Part shown: piece by piece, positions 9,465-20,991 of the stretch | Position numbering within the stretch: position 1 is the first letter of the stretch | Layout of the letters: every line of letters starts with the position of its first letter | Source: Sthenelais limicola | Taxonomy: Eukaryota; Annelida; Polychaeta; Phyllodocida; Sigalionidae | Reading direction: 5' to 3' | NCBI GenBank assembly: GCA_942159475.1 | Contig: OW804095.1 | Coordinates: 153,382,517 to 153,446,516, forward strand | Length of the DNA: 64,000 nt | The notes under the pieces: generated by a model | What the model was told of the DNA's origin: nothing | What the model saw: the letters and a program-made list of their open reading frames with translations, nothing else | Databases searched by the model: none | Program-made: the position numbers and the translations under genes

Positions 9465-11665
9465 GTAAGATCGTCTTCATATTACATATATCTATAGCGA
9501 AAGATTAACGGATTCTAACGAAGTGTACAGTTTATAGAAGCCATGCACTGGCAACCCGCATGCAGCACTAGAAACAGAAGGAAATGAAGGGCTCCATCCC
9601 TCTCCTCTGCATCCACACCTATGCCGAGTGCAAAAGTGGCGGTCACATCAAAAATGAATATTATTCAAATTTACTCGTTATGTGTTTCATCTAGGTGAGG
9701 TTTAACAGGCATGGTTTGTTTTGATTCAAAGTCAGTAACCCGAACTATCTTAGCAAGTTCTGAACATCTTAGTATTTCATTCTTTGTTTTGACTGTTGAT
9801 CCTGTGTGTATTCGGTAGGAATCGAGATGGATCACTCTCCCTCTCTCTCACTCTCAGTCTGTCTTGCTTTTCACTCCGGGTATTTCCCTGTTTATTATCA
9901 CTTCTATTAATCGCGCACCTTTCACTGAGTCTGAGAGTGAGAATTAAACATTTTTCATCACAAGTCATCTGTGGAATTAGAAAGCGGAGCTTTTCCCGTA
10001 GGCTCTACCCATAAATGTTACACCAACGTTCCACAATCATGTCCCGCATTTCCCTGACTGAAGTTTGTGGTTCTTGTTTGATGTTTTCTTGGCTCTTATC
10101 GGTTTTAGTACTAACGCCGGCACCAGCAGGAGTGGAATGAGTCACTTCCCCGTTTTAAAGTTATTGGCATGTTGCTACTTTACACACTGGTCCCATCAGA
10201 ATGGAAAACCTTGGACCTTGAAGTTGAGCTAGTTCCAATTCCACCAGTTCCATTCATCATTTCATGACATGATATCCAAGCTTAATTATAATCAGTGTAA
10301 TCCACCCCATAGCCATAGGCTACTGGAGCTGTAGTGTAGGCCTATATATGTGCCTATGGCTATGGACAATGGACTAATATGTAGATCTATGAGTGTAACT
10401 TGTAAATATCCTTTCCCCAATATGCATTAACTAAGACAAAACAAAGGGTTGTAACTTGTAGGGCATACATATTATGTTTGCCCTTTTGTGAAAATTCCAT
10501 CCTTTCACTGAACAATAGGCTACGGTACTACATATTTCAAAGACTTGTTGATGTAAACATTCAGATTAATATTACTTCTTATAATTCTTCCAATCCAATA
10601 GTATTTATAACACTAACACTTAGTAACAGTAACAACATTTAGAAATAGGATATACTTAATTAATGCTGTCAAGTTTTTCGATCTAATTTCATTGTTCAAT
10701 ATATTCAGAGGGTTAGCGCCGTGTAGCCTACCGTATACATTTAAATTCATATTAGTCTAAAAAAAAAAATAGAAGTTACCTCTCAAATTTACGACATTCT
10801 ATGAATCTGTTTCTCGAGATTAAATTTTCCCCTTTTAATCATAATTAACTACTGGGGGGAGGGGAGAATTTGCAAAAGATTCTTGTGCAAAAGTGTACGA
10901 CCCCCCCCCCCCCCCCCCCCGTTTAAAGTCTTTTGCAAAATTTCGTCCTGCAAAGTGCCATCATAATTCCAAAATCAGTATAGGCTCAAAGTTGACCGCA
11001 ACATGTCATTATAATCCCATTGGGACTCATAGTCCTGGGCAAGGGAAACCATTTAGCGCAGTAGGCGTCCAATCACTGACATACCATTCTTATCTGGTCT
11101 GAGGGTTTGAGCCTTGACTGAAAGTGTGTTCAAGGTGTCATCCATTTAGCATTTTGGGGAAGACAGCATTATCATTATCATACAGTTTATTTCTCATTGA
11201 TATTTCATATTTCAGTCAACTTACAACGTTAGACTTAGAGCATACAATTTATCATGATTATACATACCTTTTCGATGAGTACAACCGAGTACTATATAAA
11301 CAGACAAAAGGGTCGACATACCTATATGGACTACATAGAGTGCATTTCTTCCGGCTGTTACCGTAGTTTTGAAAAAATTAAAAGTAAGCTAGACTAAATG
11401 ACTTAGAAATATAATAAAGATAAAACGACAATATGCAGTAGGGCACCACTATATACCATAGGGGTATTTCATGTTATAATAGAGTGATAATAACAGATGG
11501 CAAGTAATTTTAAATCGTTCATGTGTACAGTACGATACGATTTGATACTACAGGTGGTTTACATGTAGTATTTACAGGTACATGAAAATCAAATGACCAC
11601 GACCTGTTTGTCGCAAAATTCTTATGGCAGATAAATAATTATCTTATCTTATGTGTGTATTTCAG
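9465..11665 (+). other. Septin intron 1 (2201 bp)
   Basis: The intron is bounded by GTAAGA at 9465 and a pyrimidine-rich acceptor ending TTTCAG at 11665. It holds one rearranged family A copy (10951-11120) and a run of about 20 C (about 10901-10920). I see no other gene. Confidence 0.75.
10951..11120. mobile_element. Family A element, internally rearranged
   Basis: The terminal half from GTCATTATAATCCCATT to GGGTTTGAGCCTTGACTG follows the family order. However, an AGTATAGGCTCAAAG start block sits inside, next to a second partial unit. The copy is recombined or a composite of two fragments. Confidence 0.7.
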
Positions 11666-11798
11666 ACCATTCAGCAGCCGGACAATAACCAGGCTCGGCA
11701 GTTGAACCTGGCAGGACATGTGGGCTTCGACTCGCTGCCAGACCAACTCGTCAACAAGTCTGTAGCTTCTGGCTTCTGCTTCAACATCCTTTGCGTCG
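11666..11798 (+). CDS. SEPT6-group septin, coding exon 2
   Basis: The exon is preceded by TTTCAG and followed by G|GTGAGT. It gives 44 codons plus one base, phase 0 in and phase 1 out. It encodes [18 protein letters not shown], then [13 protein letters not shown], which matches the SEPT6/8/10/11/14 group almost residue for residue and stops just before the GTPase P-loop (Gly-x-Gly-Lys-Ser/Thr). Septins are GTP-binding proteins that assemble into hetero-oligomeric filaments at membranes and the cytokinetic ring. The [11 protein letters not shown] segment precedes the G domain and helps form the NC filament interface. The P-loop exon is not seen in this window. With exon 1 the protein would begin with 57 residues before the phase-1 junction. 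Confidence 0.93.
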
Positions 11799-11886
11799 GT
11801 GAGTTGTCGTCATATACTGTCTTGTTGTTTACAGTAGAGTGAGGGAATTAGCTGAACGAGGTGCACTTGGTGTGTAGGCCTTTAAT

Positions 11887-12109
11887 GGGTGAAGTTACCA
11901 GAAAATGTACAGCTCTTCACATTCAGCAAATCTGCTAAATTAGCCCGAAAAACGATAAATATTAGGTATATAATAAGTATATTTGATATTGCGTTAATTT
12001 CACGTATCGGTTGGGTTATATTGACCTGTATTTTGAACCTCATTATTTTTTTTGTAAGGGGTTTTATGAGAGTATTTGTGAAGGCGAATTGTACATCTTC
12101 TGACGACAT
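11887..12109. mobile_element. Family C element, diverged
   Basis: Left terminus GGGTGAAGTTACCAGAAAATGTAC and right terminus GAATTGTACATCTTCTGACGA are weakened versions of the family C inverted repeats, at about the standard length. The copy lies 88 bp after the septin exon 2 donor. Confidence 0.7.
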
Positions 12110-13177
12110 ATATATAGATCTATTATGACTATACATAGTATAGGTAGGTTGGACATCCATCCTTGAAGCAGATGAGATAGGTAGAGGGAGTGGGGGCGCG
12201 GGGGGGGGGGGGGGGAGGGGGGTAAACGCCCGTTACTTGCGTTAGGAGGAATCTGCAGCAGTAACAGGCTGCAAACCCACACCTGATCCATCCTTTGAAC
12301 TTCCTGCAATACTTCTCCCCTGCAGCTACTTCCGGTCATCTTGGCACAAACACTGACTAACAGTCCATTCCATCCTTAGGTCAGACGACGGGTCAGACTT
12401 GACCAAACCAATTCCAAGAATTTCACTGGCACCTGATTAAAATTTAAACTATCTCCCTTTTTTCTTTTTGTGTCTGTGGGTGGGTGGGACGTCGTTTCCA
12501 TCAGTTGTACTCTGAGAAAAGGATGGCAAATTGTCCCAGGAAACAGCAAAACATGTTAGAAAAATGGGTTAGAAGTTCTGCAAAAACATGTTTTTTTCAG
12601 CCTTCTAATATTATTTTTAATGGGATACAAAAATGGGGGTTTTGTTAATGGGACACAAAACTTTCTGCTGTATATTATTCTCTAATGGTCAGTAGATCCG
12701 ATATGTACCACTTAGCACGAGTCTTGGAATGAAGATCCCCCGCATCTAAATGTGTATATTCCAGACCAACTTTGTTTGAGTTTAAAGTTTAATCAATAAT
12801 GTATGTGTACCTATTTTGGGCAGCAATGTGTCCCTCAATTATTCAGAACCATGACTAAAATAGATTTATAATATTATTTAAAAAGAGACAGTCACAGATA
12901 GATCCCCTCTTCTACACATTCCTGGCATATTAACCAATGTTTATATGAGACTTAAGTTTATAACCGACTTATACAAACAGAAAGCCTGTATACATGTATT
13001 TGTATAAATACTTGCCTGGTGCAAATCAGTATTCCATGCAAATTTTGACCCTCATCTTGCATAAAGTTAACCCTGATTGCATATCATTTCATACAGAATC
13101 AAGCCAACATTATAATACAGAGGAATGTGTACTGTACATAGTATAGAACTATACTGCCAGTTGTAGCTTCATTACAT
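12110..13177. other. No gene seen
   Basis: Intronic. It starts with a poly(G) run (about 12199-12225) and is otherwise AT-rich unique sequence with no supported feature. Confidence 0.5.
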
Positions 13178-13413
13178 GGGTCAGATCCTCAGAAAATGTA
13201 CAATTCGCCTTCACCAATCCTCTCAAATAACCCACATTTAAGACAAAAATGAGCTCCTGAATGCAGTTTAACATAACAGAACTGATACTTTAAATCAATG
13301 CAATACTACATATACTCAGATATACCCGGTATCCATAATTTTTTCAGGCTAATTTAGCAGAATTTCCTAAATAAGTAGAGCTGCCAATTGTACATTTTCT
13401 GAAAATCTGACCC
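13178..13413. mobile_element. Family C element with 4-bp target duplication ACAT
   Basis: The 236-bp copy begins GGGTCAGATCCTCAG and ends CTGAAAATCTGACCC, with the inverted repeats extending inward to about AATTCGCC / GCCAATT. ACAT flanks both sides (13174-13177 and 13414-13417). A good reference copy; non-coding. Confidence 0.9.
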
Positions 13414-13789
13414 ACATGGTAATGCTCTTAAATATGGGCGATACCAGGTACCGCTTTACATACAATGATCGGACACGACATGCAAGATGTTGATGTGGAG
13501 ATATTTTTAGGAGACCTATGATGATCTACTACCTGACCCCACCATAGACTCTTGGTTACATAATGCCAACACTACCCTACCTAATTAACTACCTCAATAA
13601 ATGAATAATAAAAACTGATTACTTTTTCATGCCTTTAGGCTTATTAAGTTCCTTTTTTTATTGATACAAGACACGATACTTCCTTCTTTCCCAAAACACC
13701 ACTTTTCAATTTATTATCTATGACCAACCTCCTTCAATTAGCGCTGATTGGACTAGATAAATTGATGCCCTACATTCTCTGATGGCGAT

Positions 13790-13854
13790 ACAATCAGTGA
13801 TATATTGGGTCACAATCAGTGATATATTGGGTCACAATCAGTGATATATTGGGT
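13790..13854. repeat. 22-bp tandem repeat, 3 copies
   Basis: ACAATCAGTGATATATTGGGT(C) occurs three times head to tail. Confidence 0.9.
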
Positions 13855-14174
13855 TATCTGTACACAAAGTCCTCCGCCATGTTGATTGCCTTATTAGCCT
13901 GGCCTGGGAAGCCGTATACACACATGCATGTCTTCCTGGTTAGAGAAAGGAGAGGAACATAACATGGACGCCCCAGTGTTTATCATATAGGCCTAGACTA
14001 ATACTCCATATAGTGTAGGGATTTATACAGGCGTCAAGTGCTCACCCAGTCTAGCACCCGGCCACTCGGGCACTCGGGAAGTCTAGTAGTTGTACACTAA
14101 GTGTGTCCCAGGTGCCACTCTTGGCCTGATTCCCACTCTGCCTATAGGCTGGTCTCCTAAAGCCCTACCTAAAC

Positions 14175-14274
14175 AGGGAGGTATATATTATATACCTACA
14201 TACCTCATAGAGATGACCATGTCCAGGGAGGTATATATTATATACCTACATTATACCTCATAGGGATGACCGTG
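14175..14274. repeat. About 50-bp tandem duplication
   Basis: Two copies of CAGGGAGGTATATATTATA followed by CCTACAT...CCTCATAG and GATGACC..GTCC. The second copy has a small insertion. Confidence 0.85.
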
Positions 14275-15003
14275 TCCGGCTAAGCTGGTCAACCATTTTA
14301 TATTAAATCTATAGTAATGAAATACAACATATATGTGTTGTTAAAAAGTTCCCTCTCATTCGTTAATCTGAAATACATTTAAATATGTACAAAAAGGAAG
14401 CGAAAAAATGAAAAAGTGACTTTGGGTTAGCACCCTGCGAGCGGCTGTATCCAAAATAAGCCACTGATAAATGTAAACAAAAATACCCCGACCCCCTAAA
14501 ATATAAAGCTGTTTAATTCTGAATACACATATATAATATAATGCGAAAGGTATAATACTGAAATACAGGAAAACATCCCTGTGAGATAAAACACTTGGCT
14601 AAATTATGGACCAGCCTTTATTTTTCATTCTGTAATTCCATTCAAATTACCTGAAGAAATATATACAATTATCAGTGCCCCCCCCCTCCCATGTTAAAAG
14701 GCATAGGTTTATAGCCTTCCTCTATTATAGATCTAGGATCAGATGGCAAGGTATGACATGCATGGATTAATGGTACGTTATGTGTATTGCCCTCCTGTGG
14801 GTGAACATGCTCTGAGACGTCTGGTCTGGCCTCATTGATCACCTGCAGAAGTATAGTAAACTATGAAAGGTCGTGTGTATAACGGTCTGGCACTTTGTAC
14901 GGTACACACCCATTACTCATATTTGAAAAGTGTCGGGTAGAACACCGGTTATATTAGCCATCCCAGGTATTAGAAGATCAGCTATTAGTGCTGAACTCTG
15001 AAC
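14275..15003. other. No gene seen
   Basis: Intronic unique sequence with a short poly(C) run near 14680. No ORF or RNA gene is supported. Confidence 0.5.
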
Positions 15004-15358
15004 AGTCTAGGCTCAGAGTTGAAATAGTCCCTCCAAACGGAGGGAAAGCCTCTCGCTCCAAACCACAAAATGCCATTAGAATCCCATTAGACGCATAGTC
15101 CAGTGCCACGAAAGCCATTAGCACAGTAGGCGTCCAATCATTAGCAAACCATGTGTCTCCCTTCTTCTCTATCTCTATTTCCTGGGTATGACCATAAACT
15201 ACCTCCCTCTCAGCCCTCCCGCCCTTGATATAACCATCTTAAATGTGTTGATAAGGGCGTAAAGCAACCAATCCCACTCACTCACTCACTCACTCACTCA
15301 CTCACTCACTCATTGACATACCATTCTTATCTGGTCTGAGAGGCTTGAGCCTAAACCG
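15004..15358. mobile_element. Family A element split by an inserted CACT-repeat segment
   Basis: The left half (CAGTCTAGGCTCAGAG ... GTAGGCGTCCAATCATT) and the right half (ATTGACATACCATTC ... GAGCCTAAACCG) form one family A copy. Between them, about 15140-15312, lies unrelated sequence ending in a (CACT)n microsatellite of about nine units. The break falls in the 'CAATCA.TGACATACC' landmark, with CATT on both sides. Confidence 0.75.
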
Positions 15359-15679
15359 TAATCACAATACAAACATAATATATTATAAATGTCTTGTCAC
15401 TAAATACAATCCATAAGCAAGATTAAAATTAGTACCTGTAAAACCAGGTTAAAATATTATTGGATATAGTTTTGTCTTTAGGGTTAAACTATAGTATTAA
15501 GTATTTACAGCAGTGTAGTTTTCCTCAACACTTATACAACATGTGAAACTGGCACCTGTCTGTACATGCCAGTGTCCCGTCCCAATATATGCTTTATGGT
15601 TGTATCCAATTCAATTTAATTAATTCTTTATTTGTGTTCAAAATACAAACACCAAGCCTACTTCTATATTAAATGACAT

Positions 15680-15935
15680 TCAGGTCTCAGACTCTGCCTG
15701 TAGGTGCCTTCATATATTAAGTACACCATGTTATTGTTGTTGTCAAGCTCTGAGTGGTTTACCTGGTGGTTCATGTAGACGAAACGTCTCTACAGATACA
15801 GTATTGTCTCAGACTCTGCCTCTAGGTGTCTTCATATATTAAGTACACCTACGACATTTGATCATGTTATTGTTTGCAAGCTCTGAGTGTTCTACCTGAC
15901 GGCTCATCGTGTAGTTAAAACGTCTCTACAAATGT
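15680..15935. repeat. About 125-bp tandem duplication
   Basis: Two diverged units share GTCTCAGACTCTGCCT, CTTCATATATTAAGTACACC, GTTATTGTT, CAAGCTCTGAGTG and ACGTCTCTACA in the same order. Confidence 0.85.
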
Positions 15936-16365
15936 TACAGAATAAAGTGTAGGCAAGTCCTCATGGAATATTTAGGTTAGTATACACTTAATGGTAACAT
16001 AAGATATGTCATAGTGTCAAAACCCTAAATCATAGACTTGTATGGATCAATATTCTAGAAAGCTTGCAAATTGTATGTGACAATGTTGTGATACGATATA
16101 AGCTACTTGTATAAACTACCATGAAGTGGTCTGGTTGTACCACAAAGATCACAAGACATACGGAAGAAAATAAGCTGAATGCTGTAAGATTAATTTTGCA
16201 ATACAAAATATATATTACAGAATATATATGTGTGATTTTTCAGATTTAAAAAAAGTTTCGATTTAAGTATTGATTTAGTATGAGGACCTCGAATGAAGTC
16301 ACTGATTCTAGGTGAAGTTTTAAGTCATTGGTTCTGGTTGTACATGTTTATACAGGCTCCTATAT

Positions 16366-16600
16366 GGGTAAGATTTTCAGAAAATGTACAATTCGCCTTC
16401 ACCAATCCTTTCAAATAAACCACATTTAAGACGAAAATAAGCTTCAAAATGCAGTTTAACATAACAGAACTGATACTTTAAATCAATGCAATACCAAATA
16501 TACCCAGATATAACCGGTGCTCATCATTTTTTAGCCTAATTTAGCCTAATTTCCTAAATGTGTAGAGCTGCCAATTGTACATTTTCTGAAAATCTGACCC
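16366..16600. mobile_element. Family C element with 4-bp target duplication ATAT
   Basis: The 235-bp copy begins GGGTAAGATTTTCAG and ends CTGAAAATCTGACCC. ATAT flanks both sides. Confidence 0.88.
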
Positions 16601-18090
16601 ATATATGGGGAATCACAACTGGTGGTAATATGGAGGTAGACTGACTATAGTGACTTGTTCAGACCAGGAAAATACATTGTTCATGAGTCATATTCATTGC
16701 ACCTCCCTGAATGTATAAGTTATACGCTTGGAACTACGGGTCGGCATTGATTACATTACAGTCATTTTATTCCAAGTCACTTTAAATCAAGCAAGGTATT
16801 GACTTCCCTTTACAATAAAATGTTTATGGAATATTGATAATCAATAGCCCCATAGCATCCATTTTCGCTCCCGTTAGAAAATGTTTTATTGTTTCTGAAT
16901 TCATGTGGTGATATACGGCACTATGAAGCTATATGGAATTACAAAACATTGTAAAACCCTTTCAGGGATAATGAATAATGTAGAGTATTATACCTCCCTT
17001 CCCCTGGTATAATGTACTGATTGTTCGAAGTAACTAAAATATGCATACAAGACAAGCAGGGGGATTATGAATAAGACACAAGTTGACCATCGTATGAGAC
17101 AATTGTTGTCCAAAGTACTTAAGGCAAAGAATATGAAACCCTTTCAGTGGTTATGCATTATATAGAGGCCGGCCATATTAGAGTGAGTCAGAGGGAACAC
17201 ATGGTGGCAGGCAAGCTGGCCCAACAGTGACTAATGGAAAACACGATTGTTTGTGCTGCCATCTAGTGCCACATGGAAAGTATTCATTCGTTGCTTTCCC
17301 TCTAGGGGGCAGCATAATTGATTTTCTCTGGCACACCTAAATCATAGATAGATGGGAATTGGGCCTTGTTTAGGAGCCGAGACCTCGGTAAAGAAATAGG
17401 TAGAGAATTGAATTCAGTTATCCTGAGATATATTTGATTTAATTATTGAATGGGATAGGAAATGTTGCATTAATATTCATTAGGAAACATGAATCCACAG
17501 ACATAGCCCGATCATGAATCAGGAGGTATAATAAAAGACCCTGGATATTGTGTGAATGAAGCGAGTTTACATGTCCAAAGCAATATTGGGTTGTTTTCTG
17601 AGGTGAACCTACTCTTCCATTAGTGTAATTGATTCATTATATGTTATTACACTCTTATACATACACACTGAGCTTTAATACACGCCACAATCAATTAATT
17701 CTAAAAGAAATGGAGATCTTATCATTTTCAATTAATGATCAGCTTGTACACATTGAAAGTTTAATCAGAGTCCGTGCATGCGATTCCGCTATTTTACTGA
17801 TCGATTTCCACCGGGTTTCTAATTATTCACTGGATCACAGAGTGATACTATTCTAATGAGAATCAATTAGAGAGAAAGTGTATGTACCCGGTATATGTTG
17901 GCGAGCATGCGATGCTTTAGAACTGGGCTGGGACCTGGGTGCTACCAAGAACTACTCCAACAAGCTCAGTTAGCTGTACTACTTTCATGGTTAGTTTGGT
18001 ACCCAACTATAAACAACAAGGGAAACCCCCAAACCCAGGAATTATTCATAACAAAATAAAATGTTCCTTTTATTGGTGATGAATCGTCAA
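16601..18090. other. No gene seen
   Basis: Intronic unique sequence. The only features picked out are two CTCF-like motifs at 17255-17313. Confidence 0.5.
17255..17313. promoter_or_regulatory. Inverted pair of CTCF-like motifs
   Basis: GCTGCCATCTAGTGCC (17255-17270, minus orientation) and CCCTCTAGGGGGCAGC (17298-17313, plus) both resemble the CTCF core. They also form an inverted repeat. CTCF is conserved in bilaterians, but similarity by eye is weak proof of binding, and the pair could be the arms of an old small element. Confidence 0.3.
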
Positions 18091-18102
18091 TTTCCAGCTT
18101 GC

Positions 18103-18128
18103 CTGATGAGCTTATTTTTAAGCGAAAC
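18103..18128 (+). ncRNA. Hammerhead ribozyme core motif, incomplete
   Basis: CTGATGA (18103-18109) is followed by a perfect 5-bp stem II, GCTTA/TAAGC with a TTTT loop, then GAAAC. These are both catalytic boxes with ideal spacing. I could not build convincing stems I and III from the flanks, so it may be a decayed ribozyme. A GAGCGAAACGTCGGAACC segment (minus, 18236-18253), like the 3' half of Penelope hammerheads, lies 110 bp away. Confidence 0.45.
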
Positions 18129-18644
18129 CATGTTGTGCCAAACATTATAAACAAACTGGTTCGCGATGTTGAAATCAATCCAAAAACAAAGCGAAAGCAG
18201 AACATGGGGGTATGTGAGGTTGGTTTTGGTTCATTAGGGTTCCGACGTTTCGCTCAACATACAATTATTCTAAACAAACAATGGAGGGAGTGATCAGCCC
18301 CTTGGTTACCTGATAAAAAAAAGTCCCCTCATTTTAAATCTTGGTAATGAACATGAAGTTGGTAATTACACTATATGAATTACTTTTAACATGGATTATA
18401 CATAGAGAAACATTCCTGTACACAAGAGCACCTTATAGATGATGTCACAATCACTATGGTAACAGTGAGGTATTGGATACCCACGTCTGAGGAACACGCT
18501 ACACCTCAGTGGCAGCATTTCTGCTGTGAAGGTCTCTGTACCTTTTCCTCTTATACAAAAGCCTGTGAAGGAATCGTGCACAGTTGTGTTTACTTTAGTA
18601 TCTCAGTAATGACATCAGCATGTTTGTCTTCCTAATCTTCAAAT

Positions 18645-18675
<31 letters not shown>

Positions 18676-18748
18676 GGGCTACTTCTACTACTTTACTACT
18701 ATTCCAGAACTTTTCTTGTTTTGTTCTCGTGTAGAAACTTGCTAAAAA

Positions 18749-18957
18749 CAGTCCTGGGCCAAACAATGAGATAAGAATGATATGTCAGTGATTGGACGCC
18801 TACTTCGTTACTCGGTTTCTAGGACTACACTAGGCATTCCAATAGGATTATAAATTACATGTTGCGGTCTTAATGGAATTGTAATGGCACTTTCTTGTTT
18901 GAGGCGAGAGGCTGTCCCTCCGTTTGAAGGGACGTTCTCTTCTTTGGGCCTAGACTG
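18749..18957. mobile_element. Family A element
   Basis: It runs from CAGTCCTGGGCCAAA to TTTGGGCCTAGACTG and has all the internal landmarks (AATGATATGTCAGTG, TTGGACGCC, GGCGAGAGGC). No clear target duplication. Confidence 0.85.
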
Positions 18958-20287
18958 TATACCCACAGTCGCATGGTAGCAAGCATCACAAGGGAGCTGA
19001 CTACCTTACTAAGCCTCGTCCAGCTAACTTCCATTCTGGAAATACATTACGAATAAGTATCTCCCTGATAACTGAAAGCTTAAGTTGCATATTAGCTTGC
19101 ATTTAATACCACTCTTACACACATAAGTGCCAATCAAGTAATCTCAGGCAAATTAATTGATTTGGGGCCATCGTTCCTTTAACACCAAGTTTGACCATTT
19201 TTGTCGTGTTTGTTTTCTTCAACATAATCTACCAATTCCTACGTCAATAGCCCAGAACTTACTACCCATCATGAAAGCACATACTCTCAGACATTTTCTT
19301 TCAATGCGTTTTTTTTGTTGTTGTTTTATCTCCAACACAAGTGCCTGGACCTGTTTAATATGCATTGAAAGGGAGGAGACACACAGACAGACCCTCCTCA
19401 CTGGCCTTAAAGGGGAATAAAAACATTTCATTGTATCCTTTTTGCGTTAGAAACAAAACACTTAATTCTCCCATGAGAACACACCATGCCCCCCCCCCCC
19501 CGCCCTTCAAGAGGCTTATGTTGCTGCTGCAGGGTGGTGTAGATGTATGGGTCAATCCGCAAAACATTGTACAATAGGAATTACAGGGATGAAATTCTTC
19601 AGTCTTTCTACTGTAATCAGTATTTCTGAAATTCTAATTATTGTCCAATTTCTTCCGAATTCCATACTTTTTATCCCTAAAATTAAAATTCTCGAATTTC
19701 CAAAAAAATGTTTCACGAAATTTGATTCAACATATTTAGTGATGCTCAGAGACCGAGAACAACAGAAGAGATCTACAATGTACAATTAAAGAGTGTTGTC
19801 AACGAATGGAGGGGGTGGAGGTGGGGGGATGTTTCTATATTTTTGCTATGCCCCACTTTCATCCCTGGAATTATAAGCCATCAGCAGTAGGGGACTTGTA
19901 TGCCCTCAATATAAGCTCCAGGTTCGCCATGGTTTATTTTTTTATGACGAATTTCATTGAACACACTTTCTTATGATACATTATTTTTCAGGTATTAAAA
20001 TGAGCATTGTTTACAGTAGCTCCTTACTTAACATTTACTATTATATAAATAATATATTGAGCCCACATTTCATTCTCTATTGTTTTCCAGTGTTATAAAT
20101 CTGACACAAACACGATAAATTATTGAATGTTATTTCTTTATTTTTCAGGTATGTACAATTCATGTTCTCACCATTGCGGGTAGTGTAAGTATGGGCCTAC
20201 TTCACATTGGCACAAGGACTTGCTCTGGCCACAATTATCCTATATTAACTTTCAAGAGTTTTCAGTTGTTATGCTCACTTAAAATTT
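18958..20287. other. No gene seen
   Basis: Intronic sequence with a poly(C) run near 19490-19501. Overlapping frames on both strands at 19157-19790 have no recognisable product. Confidence 0.5.
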
Positions 20288-20517
20288 GGCAGAGAGAGAC
20301 AGAGGGATAGAGTGAGACAGAGGGAGAGAGAGACGAGGAGGAGGGAGGGAGAGAGAGAGGGAGGGAGAGGAGAGAGAGATAGAAGGGAGAGAGAGAGAGG
20401 AGGGAGAGAGAGAGAGAGGAGGGGAAAGAGAGCGGAGAGAGAGGGGGAAAGAGAGCGGAGAGAGAAGGGAGAGGGAGAGAAGGGGAGAGAGACGAGGAGG
20501 GAGTGAAAGAGACACAC
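20288..20517. repeat. GA-rich simple repeat
   Basis: Some 230 bp of imperfect (GAGAGAGGG)n purine tract on the plus strand. It produces Arg/Glu and Ser/Leu/Pro pseudo-ORFs on the two strands. Confidence 0.95.
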
Positions 20518-20756
20518 ACAGACCGAATGTATACCTTTTCACAGTTTGTGCCTGTACATCTCATGATAATCCTACCCACCATATCATACCCCGTGTGTTC
20601 TCCTCCTGCTATAGCCATGTGTTAGTCCATTGCCACTTCATGCACTTGTTGTATTTGCATCAGGCTCAAGTGTGAGAGTGATAGTGTTACACGTTGACGA
20701 CAGAGGGCGCCATTGTTGTGTGTGCGTGGGTGGAGCTGTTACTGGTGTGTGCCAGT

Positions 20757-20991
20757 GGATCAGATCTGGAGAAAATGTACAATTCGCCTTCACTAATTCC
20801 CTCAAATAACCCACATTTAAAACAGAAATGAGCTTCAAAATGCAGTTTAACATAGCAAAACAGACACTATAAATCAACGTCACACCAAATGTACTCAGAT
20901 ATACCCGGTATTCATCATTTATTCAGACTAAATTAGCAGTTTCCTAAATGTGTAGAGCTGCCAATTGTACATGTTCTGACGATCTGACCCG
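20757..20991. mobile_element. Family C element
   Basis: Begins GGATCAGATCTGGAG and ends CTGACGATCTGACCC. The 235-bp length and interior are typical; the target duplication is not preserved. Confidence 0.85.

Noticed and set aside
11651..11665. ATG at 11651 as the septin start
   Set aside because: It lies in the polypyrimidine/acceptor sequence; the TTTCAG at 11665 and phase-0 match to exon 1 show the exon begins at 11666.
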